A stretch of 33,055 bases of DNA. Source: CAYONP01 sp964405335. GTDB lineage: Bacteria > Armatimonadota > UBA10988. Positions within the stretch are counted from its first letter, which is position 1. Each line of letters opens with the position of its first letter. The translations under genes were made by a program, and so were the position numbers. The notes beneath the pieces are model-generated. The model did not search any database, was not told the DNA's origin, and saw only the letters and a program-made list of their open reading frames with translations. Shown piece after piece: positions 16,508 to 25,639 of this stretch. Location: positions 1 to 33,055 of the forward strand of contig CAYONP010000069.1 in assembly GCA_964405335.1 (NCBI GenBank). Reading direction: 5' to 3'.

Positions 16508-19129
16508 ATGGGCCCCCTGCTCCTGCTGTTCGTCCTCGCCCCGCCCGCGCCGCCGCACGATCTCTGGCTCGAGGCCGAGGCCTCGCCCGACCACACCTTC
16601 ACCACCATCGGCCGCGACGAGGCCTTCGCCGGCTGCTACGGCGGCGCGATCCTCCAGCTCCAGACCGGCGCGCCGGCGCCGCCAGGCGGCTATCACGCCG
16701 CGTATGACCTCACCGTCCCCGCCGCCGGCTGGTACGAGGTGCTGCTCGCCGCCAGCCGCACCGACCGCCCCGACTCGGCCAGCCCGTTCACCTTCGCGGC
16801 GCCCGGCTACCGGCCCCGGCGGTTCGCCGGCTACGATGTCGCCACGCCGTATGGCCACCCGCGCACCGGCGAGATCTTCGGCTGGCGCACGCTCGGCCGG
16901 TACCATCTCGAGGCCGGCCGCGCGCGGCTGACATTCCGTTGCGACGAGCGTCGGTTCAGCGACCAGGCCTACCTGCTCTACCTCGACGCGATCGCGCTGC
17001 GCCGCGTCGAGCCGCCGGTCGACGCGCCGAGTTGGCTCGGCGGCGAGGGTCGGTTCCGCGCCGAAACCGAGTTCGACGCGCCGAGCATCGCCGGCGCGCG
17101 ACTCCATGTGGTGGTCGACGGCAGCTTCGTCGCCCGGCTCGACGACCTCGAGGTGGCCCGCGGCGAGGGCTGGCAGCAGGCGACGGTGACCCCGCTGCGA
17201 ACGCTGCGGCCGGGCGCCAATCGGCTGGTGATCGAGGCTGACGGCCCGCTGCTCGCCTGGGTCACGGTGCTCGACCGCGGGCGCGAACTGCGCCTGGCGG
17301 CCACCGGGCCCGGCTGGCGCGGCGCCGAGGTGCTCGGCCCGGCGGCGATGCCGCCGTATGGCGACATGGAGGTGCAACCGATGAGTCGCGTGGCGGTGGG
17401 CCCGACGCCGATTCCGATCAAGACGGGCAACCTGTCGGTCAACCTGATCATGGCCCTGGCGCGGGGCGAGCCGCGACCGGACTGGACGCCCGGCATGGAC
17501 TTCGACGCGCTGCACGAGCTGTGCAACGTCAGCGTGATCGAGGACTATCAGTGCTGGCTGCCACTCGAGCCCGAGCGCGGGCAATTCGACTGGGACTACT
17601 ACCGCCGCAACGCCGAGGAGCTGCGCCGGCGGGGCATGAACTACGCGGTCTATCCGTGGCTCCACTTCGCGCCGGCCTGGGCCATGGCCAGCGAGTTCTG
17701 GTCGCCGTTCGTCTCGCTCAAGAACGGCCGCACCACGTTCGCGCCGTCGATCTGGTCGCCGCGCACGCTCGCGCTGTTCGATCGCTACTACCGCGAGCTG
17801 CACGCCGCCATGGGCGATCTGGTCGGCGAGATCTTCGTCTCCATGGCCTGCGACTACGGCGAGGTGGGCTACCCGATCGGCATGGCCGACTGGGTCGTCC
17901 CGGCACCCTATGTCGGCCCCGACTTCTGGATCGCCGACGAGGACGCCCGGGCCGACTTCCGGGCCGACGCGCTCGCGCGCTACGCCGACCTGGCCGCGCT
18001 CAACACCACCTGGGGCACCGACTTCGCCACGCCCGAGGCGATCGACTACCCGCCCTGGTGCGCCACCGAGGGGCCCGACTTCGCTGCCACGCAGGCCCTG
18101 CCGCCGGCCGAGCGGGCACAGGTGCGGCGGCGCTGGCTCGACTTCGTCGATTGGTACCTCGAGTCGATGGTCGACTTCGCCGGCGCGGCGGTGGGTGTCT
18201 CGCGGCGTTACTTCGCCGACCGGCCGCACGAGATCAAGATCGGCTTCGGCAGCGAGCGGGTCATGTTCGGCGCCGACTACACCGCCTTCGTCGCCCGCTC
18301 GCGCACCGACGGCTACACCGTCCGCTCAACCCACGGCAAGCTGCCGCCCTACTTCTACAAGCGGTTCTCGACCGCCGCGCGGCACTACGGTGTTCGCCTG
18401 GTCACCGAGCCGCCCAGCGAGGTCACCCGCGACGAGGAGATCGAGCGCATCTTCAAGGACGCCACCTGCGGCACCAGCGAGTACTTCGACTATCCGGGCA
18501 ACCTGCTCGGCGCGACCGACATCTTCGCCCGCTATGCGCCGTATCTGCAGGGCGAGCACTCGCAGCCCGAGGTCGCCTTCTTCTTCCCGACGACCGACCA
18601 CCGGCTGCGCGGCCCACAGGCGCTGCCGCAGCCACTGTTCGACGTCACGGTCCACAGCCGCGACCTATTCGACTTCGATGTGGTCGACGAGCGGCTCGTC
18701 CGCGACGGCGCCCTGGCGCTGCACGACCGGTTGATCATCGTCCAGGGCAGCGTGGTCGAGGCCGACGTGCTGGCGCGCCTGCTCGCATGGCAGGCCGCCG
18801 GCGGGACGGTCATCGCGGTCGAGTTCGGGTCGATGGAGACGGTCGACGGTGACACCGGTCCTGGCGAGGCGCTGCTGGCCCGCGCCGTGCGCATCCCGTC
18901 GGCCGAGCCGCCCGCGCTGGCCGACGCGCTCGCCGCCGCCGCGGGCGCGGTCCGGCCGCTGCTCGACGGCCGGCGCGACGGCGTCTGGACCGCCCGTCTG
19001 CCCAGCCGCATCCTGCTCTACAACAGCACCGCCGAGCCGCGGACGGTGACCGTCGACGGCGCGGAGGTCGAACTGCCCGGCCGTGCGCTGGGTTCCGTCG
19101 AGGCGGATGGGACGGTGATGGTGCCGTGA
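16508..19129 (+). CDS. Large secreted GH42/GH14-like glycoside hydrolase with N-terminal beta domains and C-terminal amidotransferase-like domain
   Basis: 873 aa. ATG 16508 with GGAG 6 nt upstream and a signal peptide (MGPLLLLFVLAPPAPP). Residues about 18-165 and 170-270 look like carbohydrate-binding or jelly-roll beta domains (YDLTVPAAGWYEVLLAAS; FRAETEFDAPSIAGARLHV). Residues about 300-660 form a TIM barrel with LEPERGQFDWDYYRRNAEELRRRGMNY, as in GH42/GH14-like beta-retaining or beta-amylase clans. YGEVGYPIG (E452) resembles the GExxYP acid motif of GH14. About 690-800 (AFFFPTTDHRLRG to LLAWQAAGGTVIAVEFGS) is like the GATase-like trimerisation domain of GH42. I cannot assign a CAZy family or substrate. 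Ends in a convergent gap with a palindromic repeat. Confidence 0.75.
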   Translation: MGPLLLLFVLAPPAPPHDLWLEAEASPDHTFTTIGRDEAFAGCYGGAILQLQTGAPAPPGGYHAAYDLTVPAAGWYEVLLAASRTDRPDSASPFTFAAPGYRPRRFAGYDVATPYGHPRTGEIFGWRTLGRYHLEAGRARLTFRCDERRFSDQAYLLYLDAIALRRVEPPVDAPSWLGGEGRFRAETEFDAPSIAGARLHVVVDGSFVARLDDLEVARGEGWQQATVTPLRTLRPGANRLVIEADGPLLAWVTVLDRGRELRLAATGPGWRGAEVLGPAAMPPYGDMEVQPMSRVAVGPTPIPIKTGNLSVNLIMALARGEPRPDWTPGMDFDALHELCNVSVIEDYQCWLPLEPERGQFDWDYYRRNAEELRRRGMNYAVYPWLHFAPAWAMASEFWSPFVSLKNGRTTFAPSIWSPRTLALFDRYYRELHAAMGDLVGEIFVSMACDYGEVGYPIGMADWVVPAPYVGPDFWIADEDARADFRADALARYADLAALNTTWGTDFATPEAIDYPPWCATEGPDFAATQALPPAERAQVRRRWLDFVDWYLESMVDFAGAAVGVSRRYFADRPHEIKIGFGSERVMFGADYTAFVARSRTDGYTVRSTHGKLPPYFYKRFSTAARHYGVRLVTEPPSEVTRDEEIERIFKDATCGTSEYFDYPGNLLGATDIFARYAPYLQGEHSQPEVAFFFPTTDHRLRGPQALPQPLFDVTVHSRDLFDFDVVDERLVRDGALALHDRLIIVQGSVVEADVLARLLAWQAAGGTVIAVEFGSMETVDGDTGPGEALLARAVRIPSAEPPALADALAAAAGAVRPLLDGRRDGVWTARLPSRILLYNSTAEPRTVTVDGAEVELPGRALGSVEADGTVMVP

Positions 19130-19170
19130 GCCCATTCGATCGTGGTCACATCACACAACGCGTCGCGCCC

Positions 19171-19327
19171 GTAGCGGCGCATCGCAATGCGCCGATCGGC
19201 CGACGCCGGCGGGTGGAGGAACGGGCGCATTGCCATGCGCCCCTACAGCCGTAGGCGCGTTGCACCCGTAGCGGCGCATCGCGATGCGCCGCTTGGCCAA
19301 CGCCAGCGGACGGCGGAACGGGCGCAT
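19171..19327. repeat. Second family of GTAG/CTAC double palindromes: one complete and one truncated copy
   Basis: Complete copy 19171-19246: GTAG, hairpin CGGCGCAT-CGCA-ATGCGCCG, a 28-nt linker, hairpin GGGCGCAT-TGCC-ATGCGCCC, then CTAC. A second copy starts 97 nt later (GTAG 19268-19271, hairpin CGGCGCAT-CGCG-ATGCGCCG) and keeps the left arm of hairpin B (19320-19327), but its right arm and CTAC are lost close to the stop of the minus-strand gene at 19351. A stray CCGTAGGCGCG at about 19249-19259 suggests another decayed copy. The stems share GCGCAT. Like the array at 12097 it lies between convergent genes. The 41 nt before it (19130-19170) shows nothing recognisable. Confidence 0.75.
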
Positions 19328-19350
19328 GGCCAGGCTCCCGAGATCCTGCG

Positions 19351-21726
19351 TCACGGCGCTGCGCGGTACAACTGCCCGAGTTGGCTCACGGTCACCGGCC
19401 GGTACTCATCGCCCAGCTCGGCCAGGGCCAGGCGGATCACTTCGGGCGAGGCGCTCCAGCTCAGCACCAGCGCGAGCAGGTAGGCCGGGCGGTCGGCCGG
19501 CGCCTGGGCGCGGATCTCGGTCGCCAGCGCGCGGGCCTCGGCCTGGTCCTGGCGCAGCCCCAGCTCGGCCGAGACGGTCCAAGGCACCCAGCGGGTGAGG
19601 CAGCGGAAGAGCGGCATGCCGCCGTCGAGCCGGCGGTGCGCGGCCGTGTAGTCGAGCCCCTCGGGCCGGCCCAGGTCGGTCAGCCAGGTGGCGATCGAGG
19701 AGCAGCCGCGGGCAGCCTGCTCGACCGTCGCGTCGAACTCGGCCACGGTCCCCTCGCCCCAGGCGCCGGTGTAGAGATGCACCGCGCGCAGCCCCAGCTC
19801 GGCGCAGATGACCTCGGTCTGGCGCCAATACTCGGCCGTCACCGCCGCGCGGTTGCCCACCGCCGCGGCGTAGACCGGCGCGTGCATGTAGCCCAGCCCG
19901 CTGACCGCGCAGAACAGCTCGTGACCGGCCGGCAGCCGGTCGAAATACCAGCGTAGCAGCGGCGCCTGGAGCCGCGCGGCCAGCGGGCCGAGGCACCACG
20001 AGACAGGCACCTGCTCCCAGCCCGGCTTGAGCCAGACCGTGCGCTGGTGGCGCTGCCAGTACCACGGATCGTTGCCCGATTCGAGCACGCTCGGCGCGAG
20101 GTAGACCCGCGCCTCGGCCGCCGGCGCCGGCGCAGGGTCGCGCTGCCGGAGCGGCGCGGCGATCTGCGAGAGGAGCGACAGATTGCTCGAAAACTCCGTG
20201 CCGAGGGTGACCAGCCCGTGCTCGGAGGCGTGGCTCATGCCCGGGTACTCGCCGATCCCCGCGTAGGGGTCGCCGGCGCCCCACCAGCCGAGCACCGCGC
20301 CCGGCGCGGCCAGTCGGCGGTAGAGCCGCTCGGCCTGGGCAAGCTCGGCCGGCGGGTCGCTCTCGGCGTCGTTGCCGTCCAACTCGCCGGCGAGCCAGTA
20401 GCAGAAGATCCGCTCGGCGACGAGGTAATCGAGCGGCAGCGGCGCGCTGGTGTGATGCAGGTGGCAGACGGTCGCCGGCGCGCAGGCCGGCAGCAGCTCG
20501 TCGATCGCCCAGGCCACCGCGTCGGCACGGGTGGCGAGGCGGCCGCGCAGGTCGGCGGCGACGGCCAGCCCGAGCGCCTCGGCCGCCGCCTCGTCGCCGA
20601 CCAGCCAGTCGCGCAGGCCGGCCAGCGTGACGGCGGCCTGGTACGACGCGGCGTCGCTCAGGACCACGCCGCCGACCGGTAGGTCCAGCCGGGCCGGCAA
20701 CTCCATCGGAGTTACGCTCGTCGTGCCGCCGATCCAGCCTTGTTGCTCGAACTCGCGCAGCCAGAACTCGTCGTGCTCGTCCCAGATCAGATAGACGCGC
20801 GGCGCGGCGCGGTTGGCCAGGCCCTGGAGGCAGGCAGTCGCCTGCTGCACCCCCCGCGGCTGGCCGCGAACGTCGCAGACCAGCAGCTCCTCGACCCGCT
20901 CGACTCGAGGCGGCGTCGGGAGCGGTGAGGCGGCGATCGGGCGCTCGGCCGGCGGCTCCCACTCGGGCAGCGGCAGCGCCGCGTCGATGGCGGCGTAGGC
21001 GTCGGGCCGGTCGAGGCACCAGGCCACGCCGATGGCCAGCAGCCGCGCGGCCCAGGCAATCTGCCGCGGCCGGCGCGGGTCGGCGAAATCACCCGCACCG
21101 GCCCAGAAGACACGCCGCTGACCGAACTCGAGCCCGGCCACCGGCCAGACGGTGCGCCCACCTTCGGCCATGCCAAAGAACGGCACCAGCCGCGCGCCGG
21201 CGGGCAGAGCGCCCGGGTCGATGCCCCAGTGCACCTGCGCTCCGGGCAGGATGCCGGCATCCTCGTCGCGCAGGCCGGCCAGTGGCGAGCCGTCGGGCAG
21301 CCTCATCGTGGCGGTCTCGCGTACGAACGCCGGCGCGCCGAGGGCGAGCCGCTCGCCGAGCGGGCGATAGCCCAGGTCGCGCCAGTGGCTCACCGTGCCG
21401 ACGGTCTGCGGTTCGCACGGGTGGCTGAACGGCACGCCGGCGCTGACCAGGTGACCGCCGCGGGCGGTGAAGGCGAGCAGCGCCTCGTCGGCGCCGGCGG
21501 GGTAGCTGCTGCCATAGACGTTGACCAGCACCCGCGTCGCCGGCTCGGCCAGCGCCGCCGCCAGGCCGTCGGCGGCGACCGGTTGCGTCTCGATCCCGGC
21601 CGCGCCGAGCGCAGTGGTCACCGCGCGGGGCGTCACCGCCTGGTTGGCCTGGTAGTAGGGCAGGCCCCGTTCGGCCAGCACCACGACGGGCGCCTGGGTC
21701 AGGGTGAGCAGAAGCAGTGCGGTCAT
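19351..21726 (-). CDS. GxGYxYP-family putative glycoside hydrolase with N-terminal GATase-like domain
   Basis: 791 aa, taken from ATG 21726, which gives a signal peptide (MTALLLLTLTQA); a G-rich stretch lies upstream. Order: GATase-like alpha/beta domain (about 13-270; VLVNVYGSSYPAGADEALLAF, GGHLVSAGVPFSHPC); GxGYxYP N-terminal region (about 270-440; LLVCDVRGQPRGVQQATACLQGLANR, APRVYLIWDEHDEFWL); and the GxGYxYP C-terminal barrel with the signature G610-L-G-Y613-M-H615-A-P617, a variant in which the second Tyr is His and one residue is added. The family is secreted and predicted to act on carbohydrates, mostly by context. It follows the MFS gene by 25 nt, so the two are probably co-transcribed. 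Confidence 0.8.
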   Translation of the reverse strand: MTALLLLTLTQAPVVVLAERGLPYYQANQAVTPRAVTTALGAAGIETQPVAADGLAAALAEPATRVLVNVYGSSYPAGADEALLAFTARGGHLVSAGVPFSHPCEPQTVGTVSHWRDLGYRPLGERLALGAPAFVRETATMRLPDGSPLAGLRDEDAGILPGAQVHWGIDPGALPAGARLVPFFGMAEGGRTVWPVAGLEFGQRRVFWAGAGDFADPRRPRQIAWAARLLAIGVAWCLDRPDAYAAIDAALPLPEWEPPAERPIAASPLPTPPRVERVEELLVCDVRGQPRGVQQATACLQGLANRAAPRVYLIWDEHDEFWLREFEQQGWIGGTTSVTPMELPARLDLPVGGVVLSDAASYQAAVTLAGLRDWLVGDEAAAEALGLAVAADLRGRLATRADAVAWAIDELLPACAPATVCHLHHTSAPLPLDYLVAERIFCYWLAGELDGNDAESDPPAELAQAERLYRRLAAPGAVLGWWGAGDPYAGIGEYPGMSHASEHGLVTLGTEFSSNLSLLSQIAAPLRQRDPAPAPAAEARVYLAPSVLESGNDPWYWQRHQRTVWLKPGWEQVPVSWCLGPLAARLQAPLLRWYFDRLPAGHELFCAVSGLGYMHAPVYAAAVGNRAAVTAEYWRQTEVICAELGLRAVHLYTGAWGEGTVAEFDATVEQAARGCSSIATWLTDLGRPEGLDYTAAHRRLDGGMPLFRCLTRWVPWTVSAELGLRQDQAEARALATEIRAQAPADRPAYLLALVLSWSASPEVIRLALAELGDEYRPVTVSQLGQLYRAAP

Positions 21727-21751
21727 CGGTCGCCCCCCGCGTTCGGCGGTC

Positions 21752-23077
21752 TCACTGCCGGTAGAGCGGCATCTGCTCGCTGGTCGCCGCCAGGCCGCCG
21801 GCATCGCCATAGATGCAGGTGTCGTCGCCGCGGGCAGCCAGCCGTTGCGACAGCCGAGGCATGCGGGCGCCGAAGACCAGCCCGCAGGCGAGCGCCATGC
21901 CGCCGCCGAGCCAGAAGGCCACCGGCACGCCGAGATGCTCGGCCAGGTAACCGACCAGCAGGCTGCCGAACGGCTGCGAGCCCATCACGGCGAGGGTGTA
22001 GAGGCTCATCACCCGCCCGCGCATGTCGTCGTCGACCAGGCTCTGCACGACGGTGTTGGCGGTCGCCCCCCGGACCATCATCCCGCCGGCCAGCAGCGGC
22101 ATGAGGCAGAGCGACAGCCAGGGCAGGCGCGAGCAGCCCATCAGGATGCAGGCGATGCCGAAGACGACAATCGCGCGGGGCACCAGGCGGCCGATGCCGA
22201 CCAGGCTCTCGCGCTGGGCCAGGTAGAGCGCGGCGAGCAGCGCTCCGCCGCCGCCGGCGGTCATCAGCCAGCCATAGGTGCGCGAGCCGGCGCGGAGCAC
22301 CTCCTCGGCATAGACCGGCATCAGCGTTGGATAAGGCATGCCGAACAGGCCGACGATGGCGACGACGATCAACAGGTCGCGGATCGCCGGCCGGGCGCCG
22401 ACGTAGCGGACCCCGTCGGTGAAGTCGCGGAGCGGGTTCTGGCGCCGCGCCGGCAGTTCTCGCGGGGCGACCTTCATCATCAGCAGGGCGATGATCACCG
22501 CGCTGTAGCTGAAGCCGTTGATCAGGAAGCAGGGTCCCTCGCCATACCAGGCGATCAGCGCCCCGGCAACCGCCGGGCCGACCAGCCGCGCGCCGTGGAA
22601 CAGCGACGAGTTGAGGGCGATGGCATTCGGCAGGTCGTCACGGTGGTCGATCAGCTCGACGAAGAAGGCCTGGCGGGCCGGCATCTCGATCGCGCTGACC
22701 AGTCCCAGCCCGAGGCTGAGGGCGATGATTTGCGGGATGCTGATGGTGTCGGCGATGACCAGGAAACCGAGCGCCAGCGCCTGCACCGCCGACAGCACCT
22801 GCGCCCAGATGACCAGCCGGTGGCGGTTGCAGCGGTCGACTAGCACGCCGGCCAGGGGACTGAGGAAAGCCGACGGCACGCGGTTGCAGAAGCCGACCCA
22901 GCCGAGCATGGCAGGCGAGCCGGTCAGCCGTTGAACGAGCCAGCCGAGGGCGATCATCTGCATCCAGGTGCCGACCATCGAGATGCCCTGGCCGAAGAAG
23001 AAGAGCCGGTAGTTGCGGTTGCCGAGCGCCCGGAAGGTCGCCCGCCATCGCCGCCCACGACCCTCGGATCCCGTCAC
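21752..23077 (-). CDS. MFS transporter of the EntS-like (MFS_3) type
   Basis: 441 aa inner-membrane exporter. The GTG start at 23077 follows GGGAG by about 8 nt. The N-terminus has the family signature: ALGNRNYRLFFFGQGISMVG, TWMQMIALGWLVQRLTGSPA. Motif A is present between TM2 and TM3 (GVLVDRCNRHRLV). MPARQAFFVELIDHRDDLPNAIALNS and DDDMRGRVMSLYTLAVMG in the second half are also typical. About 12 hydrophobic segments can be traced, with a hydrophilic C-terminal tail. EntS relatives export siderophores; many MFS_3 members have unknown cargo. It is the first gene of a pair with the GxGYxYP protein and diverges from the GHL10-type gene across 172 nt. Confidence 0.9.
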   Translation of the reverse strand: MTGSEGRGRRWRATFRALGNRNYRLFFFGQGISMVGTWMQMIALGWLVQRLTGSPAMLGWVGFCNRVPSAFLSPLAGVLVDRCNRHRLVIWAQVLSAVQALALGFLVIADTISIPQIIALSLGLGLVSAIEMPARQAFFVELIDHRDDLPNAIALNSSLFHGARLVGPAVAGALIAWYGEGPCFLINGFSYSAVIIALLMMKVAPRELPARRQNPLRDFTDGVRYVGARPAIRDLLIVVAIVGLFGMPYPTLMPVYAEEVLRAGSRTYGWLMTAGGGGALLAALYLAQRESLVGIGRLVPRAIVVFGIACILMGCSRLPWLSLCLMPLLAGGMMVRGATANTVVQSLVDDDMRGRVMSLYTLAVMGSQPFGSLLVGYLAEHLGVPVAFWLGGGMALACGLVFGARMPRLSQRLAARGDDTCIYGDAGGLAATSEQMPLYRQ

Positions 23078-23095
23078 GCACGCACTCCCGACGCC

Positions 23096-23104
23096 ATTCT
23101 ACCA
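23096..23104 (-). promoter_or_regulatory. Possible extended -10 promoter for the MFS/GxGYxYP pair
   Basis: Reading the minus strand, TGGTAGAAT fits an extended -10 box (TG-N-TATAAT-like; five of six bases in the hexamer). No good -35 box is present, as expected for extended -10 promoters. It would place the transcript start only about 12 nt before the GTG start, close to the ribosome site. Position and match are suggestive only. Confidence 0.3.
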
Positions 23105-23199
23105 GACGCTGTGCAAGCGATATGCCGCGGCGGCCGAGCACGGAGCGCGGGCGTCTTCGCCCGCCGCACCGGTCGCCGGCACGCTGCCGGGCGCCCGTC

Positions 23200-23229
23200 T
23201 TGCCGCGCATCGTCGCCGGCGAGTAGACT
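23200..23229 (+). promoter_or_regulatory. Possible sigma-70-type promoter for the GHL10 operon
   Basis: TTGCCG (23200-23205) and TAGACT (23224-23229) are separated by 18 nt, each matching the consensus at four of six positions. The predicted start point lies about 14 nt before the ATG at 23250. This is a rare AT-containing spot in a very GC-rich gap, but the match is weak. Confidence 0.28.
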
Positions 23230-23249
23230 CTCGGCACGGAGCGCCGCCC

Positions 23250-25628
23250 ATGCCTGCCATCGTTCTCCTGCTCGCCGCCGTCGCCGCGGGTGCGCAGCAG
23301 CGCGAGGCGCTGCTCGAGGCGTTCGACTATCCCACCCTCGAGGCGGCCCGCGAGGCCTGGCGCCCGAGCAACGAGAGCCCACCGGTCACCCTCACCGAAC
23401 GCGACGGCGGGCAGGCGCTGCGACTGGCCGCCGACTTCACCACCGGCGAGGCACCGCGGGTCTATCACGACCGGACGGTGGCCCTCGACCTCACCCTGTG
23501 GGGCCGGTTCACGCTCGACCTGAAGGTCGAGACGCCGGGCCTGTTCGGCCGACTGACGCTCTTCTTCCAGAGCGGGCCGGGCTGGTACGGCGCCTCGATC
23601 CCGCTCGATCACCTCGGCTGGCAGACGATCAGCATTCCGCGCTCGGCCTTCGGCATCGAGGGCGAGCCGCTCGGCTGGGACCAGATCACCGGCATCCGGC
23701 TCAGCCCCTGGCGCGGCGCGGCGCGGGCCGGGGCGATCGAGATCGACAACCTGCGCGGCTACCGCGAGGACATTGTGGTGGTCATCGGCACCAACGCGAT
23801 GCGCGACGGCGGGGCCGAGATGGACGCGGTGCAGGGCTACGCCGAGCAGATGAGCCACCTGCTCGACGGCGCCGGGGTGATGACCGGCACGGTGACCGAT
23901 GAGGAGGTCGAGCGCGGCGCACTGGCCGGGCGCAAGCTGGCGATCTTCGCTTACAGTCCGAACCTCAGCGAGGCCGAGGTGGCGGCGGTGCGGGGGTTCG
24001 TCGCCGAGGGCGGCAAGGTGCTCGCCTTCTACTCGCTCGGCGGCGGCCTGGCCGAGCTGTTCGGCGTCTCCCAGGTGACCCACCGCCGCGCCGAGGCGGA
24101 CGAGTTTCACCGCGTCGAGATTGAGGCGGGAGTGATCGAGGGCACACCCGAGGGCTTCATCCAGGACTCGTGGAACATCCAGGCGGCGACGGTTGATCCC
24201 GCGCGCGGCCGCGTGATCGGCTGGTGGCGCGCGCCCGACGGCACCCGCGACGAGGCGCCGGCGCTGGTCATGAGCGACGCCGGCATCTGGCTGGCGCACG
24301 TGCTGACCGGCGGCGACGAGGCGGCCAAGCGGCGGTTCATGCTCGCGGTGGTCGGCCACTATGTGCCCGAGGTCTGGCGGCAGGTGGCCGACACGGTGAT
24401 GGCCCCGCCCGAGCGGCTGGGGCACCTGGCCGGGCTCGATGCCATCCGCAACTGGTTTGTCGCCCACCCGCCGGCGGCGGCGCGGTGGGAGCAGCACAAC
24501 GAGCATCTGCGCCGGTCCACCGCGGCCTATGGCGACGGCCGCTACATCGAGGCGATGGAAGAGGGCACGGCGGCCGATGCCATCCTGCACGAGGTTTACA
24601 TCGCCAGCATGGCGCCCCGGCCGGGTGAGTTCCGCGCGCTGTGGAACCACAGCGGCACCGGCGCGCACGGCGACTGGGCCGTCTCGATGCAGAACCTGGC
24701 CGACTGCGGCTTCAACGCCATCATCCCCAACCTGCTGTGGGGCGGCGTGGCGCTGTATGACAGCGAGGTGCTGCCGCACCACCCGGTGGTCGCCGCGCGG
24801 GGCGACCAGATTGCCGCCTGCGTCGAGGCGGCCCGGCCGCACGGCATCGCGGTGCATGTCTGGAAGGTCAACTACAACCTGGGCGGCGACTGCCCGCCGG
24901 CCTTCCGCGATGAGCTGGCCGCCGCCGGTCGGCTGCAGGTCGACCGGGCCGGCAACACCATGCCCTGGCTCTGCCCCTCGCACCCCGAGAACCAGCGGCT
25001 CGAGCTCGAGAGCATGGTCGAGGTGGCGCGCGACTACGACGTCGCCGGCGTCCACTTCGACTACATCCGCTACCCCGGCGGGCAGACCTGTTTCTGCGCC
25101 GGCTGCCGCGAGCGGTTCCAGGCCGCCAGCGGCCTGACCATCGCCGACTGGCCGGCCGGCCTCGACGCACCGGCCGTGCGACCGGTCTGGTCGCAGTGGC
25201 GGCAGGACAACATCTCGGCCCTGGTCGAGGCCGTCGCCGGCGCGGTGCGCGCGATCAAGCCAACCTGCCAGATCAGCGCCGCGGTGTTCCGCGATTTCCC
25301 GCACTGCAAGGAGACCGTGGCGCAGGACTGGGTGATGTGGATCGAGCGCGGCTGGCTCGACTTCGTCTGCCCGATGGACTACACCAACAGCGACAGCGAG
25401 TTCGCCGCCAACGTCGAGAGCCAGCTCGAATACGTCGCCGGCCGCGTGCCGGTCTATCCGGGCATCGGCGTGACCGCCTCGAACTCGACCCTGCCGCCGC
25501 ACCGCGTGGCTGGGCAGATCCACCTTGCCCGCGAACTCGGCGCCGGCGGATTTGTGCTGTTCAACTACGGCGGCGCCGTGCCGAGCGAGCTGCTGCCGCT
25601 GCTCGCCCTCGGACCGACGCGGCCGTGA
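23250..25628 (+). CDS. Secreted GHL10-type (DUF187-like) glycoside hydrolase with beta-sandwich and GATase-like domains
   Basis: 792 aa; ATG 23250 gives a signal peptide (MPAIVLLLAAVAAGAQQ). Order: carbohydrate-binding-like beta-sandwich (about 20-170; AFDYPTLEAAREAW, AGAIEIDNLRGY); GATase-like alpha/beta domain (about 172-400; DIVVVIGTNAMRDGG, VRGFVAEGGKVLAFYSLGGGL); and a C-terminal TIM barrel (about 460-790) of the GHL10 type. The barrel is marked by MQNLADCGFNAIIPNLLWGG, WLCPSHPENQRLELES, GVHFDYIRYPGGQTCFCAGCRERF (candidate catalytic D604) and FVCPMDYTNSD. GHL10 enzymes cleave glycans such as exopolysaccharides in characterised cases; the substrate is not known here. RraA-like and GH36-like genes follow within one unit. 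Confidence 0.87.
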   Translation: MPAIVLLLAAVAAGAQQREALLEAFDYPTLEAAREAWRPSNESPPVTLTERDGGQALRLAADFTTGEAPRVYHDRTVALDLTLWGRFTLDLKVETPGLFGRLTLFFQSGPGWYGASIPLDHLGWQTISIPRSAFGIEGEPLGWDQITGIRLSPWRGAARAGAIEIDNLRGYREDIVVVIGTNAMRDGGAEMDAVQGYAEQMSHLLDGAGVMTGTVTDEEVERGALAGRKLAIFAYSPNLSEAEVAAVRGFVAEGGKVLAFYSLGGGLAELFGVSQVTHRRAEADEFHRVEIEAGVIEGTPEGFIQDSWNIQAATVDPARGRVIGWWRAPDGTRDEAPALVMSDAGIWLAHVLTGGDEAAKRRFMLAVVGHYVPEVWRQVADTVMAPPERLGHLAGLDAIRNWFVAHPPAAARWEQHNEHLRRSTAAYGDGRYIEAMEEGTAADAILHEVYIASMAPRPGEFRALWNHSGTGAHGDWAVSMQNLADCGFNAIIPNLLWGGVALYDSEVLPHHPVVAARGDQIAACVEAARPHGIAVHVWKVNYNLGGDCPPAFRDELAAAGRLQVDRAGNTMPWLCPSHPENQRLELESMVEVARDYDVAGVHFDYIRYPGGQTCFCAGCRERFQAASGLTIADWPAGLDAPAVRPVWSQWRQDNISALVEAVAGAVRAIKPTCQISAAVFRDFPHCKETVAQDWVMWIERGWLDFVCPMDYTNSDSEFAANVESQLEYVAGRVPVYPGIGVTASNSTLPPHRVAGQIHLARELGAGGFVLFNYGGAVPSELLPLLALGPTRP

Positions 25629-25639
25629 CGGAGGTCGCC

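Noticed and set aside
15878..18229. Upstream extension of the beta-lactamase/DUF4185 frame
   Set aside because: The extra 784 codons lie antisense to the AHSA1-like and GH42-like genes and have shadow-like composition; a signal peptide marks ATG 15877 as the start.
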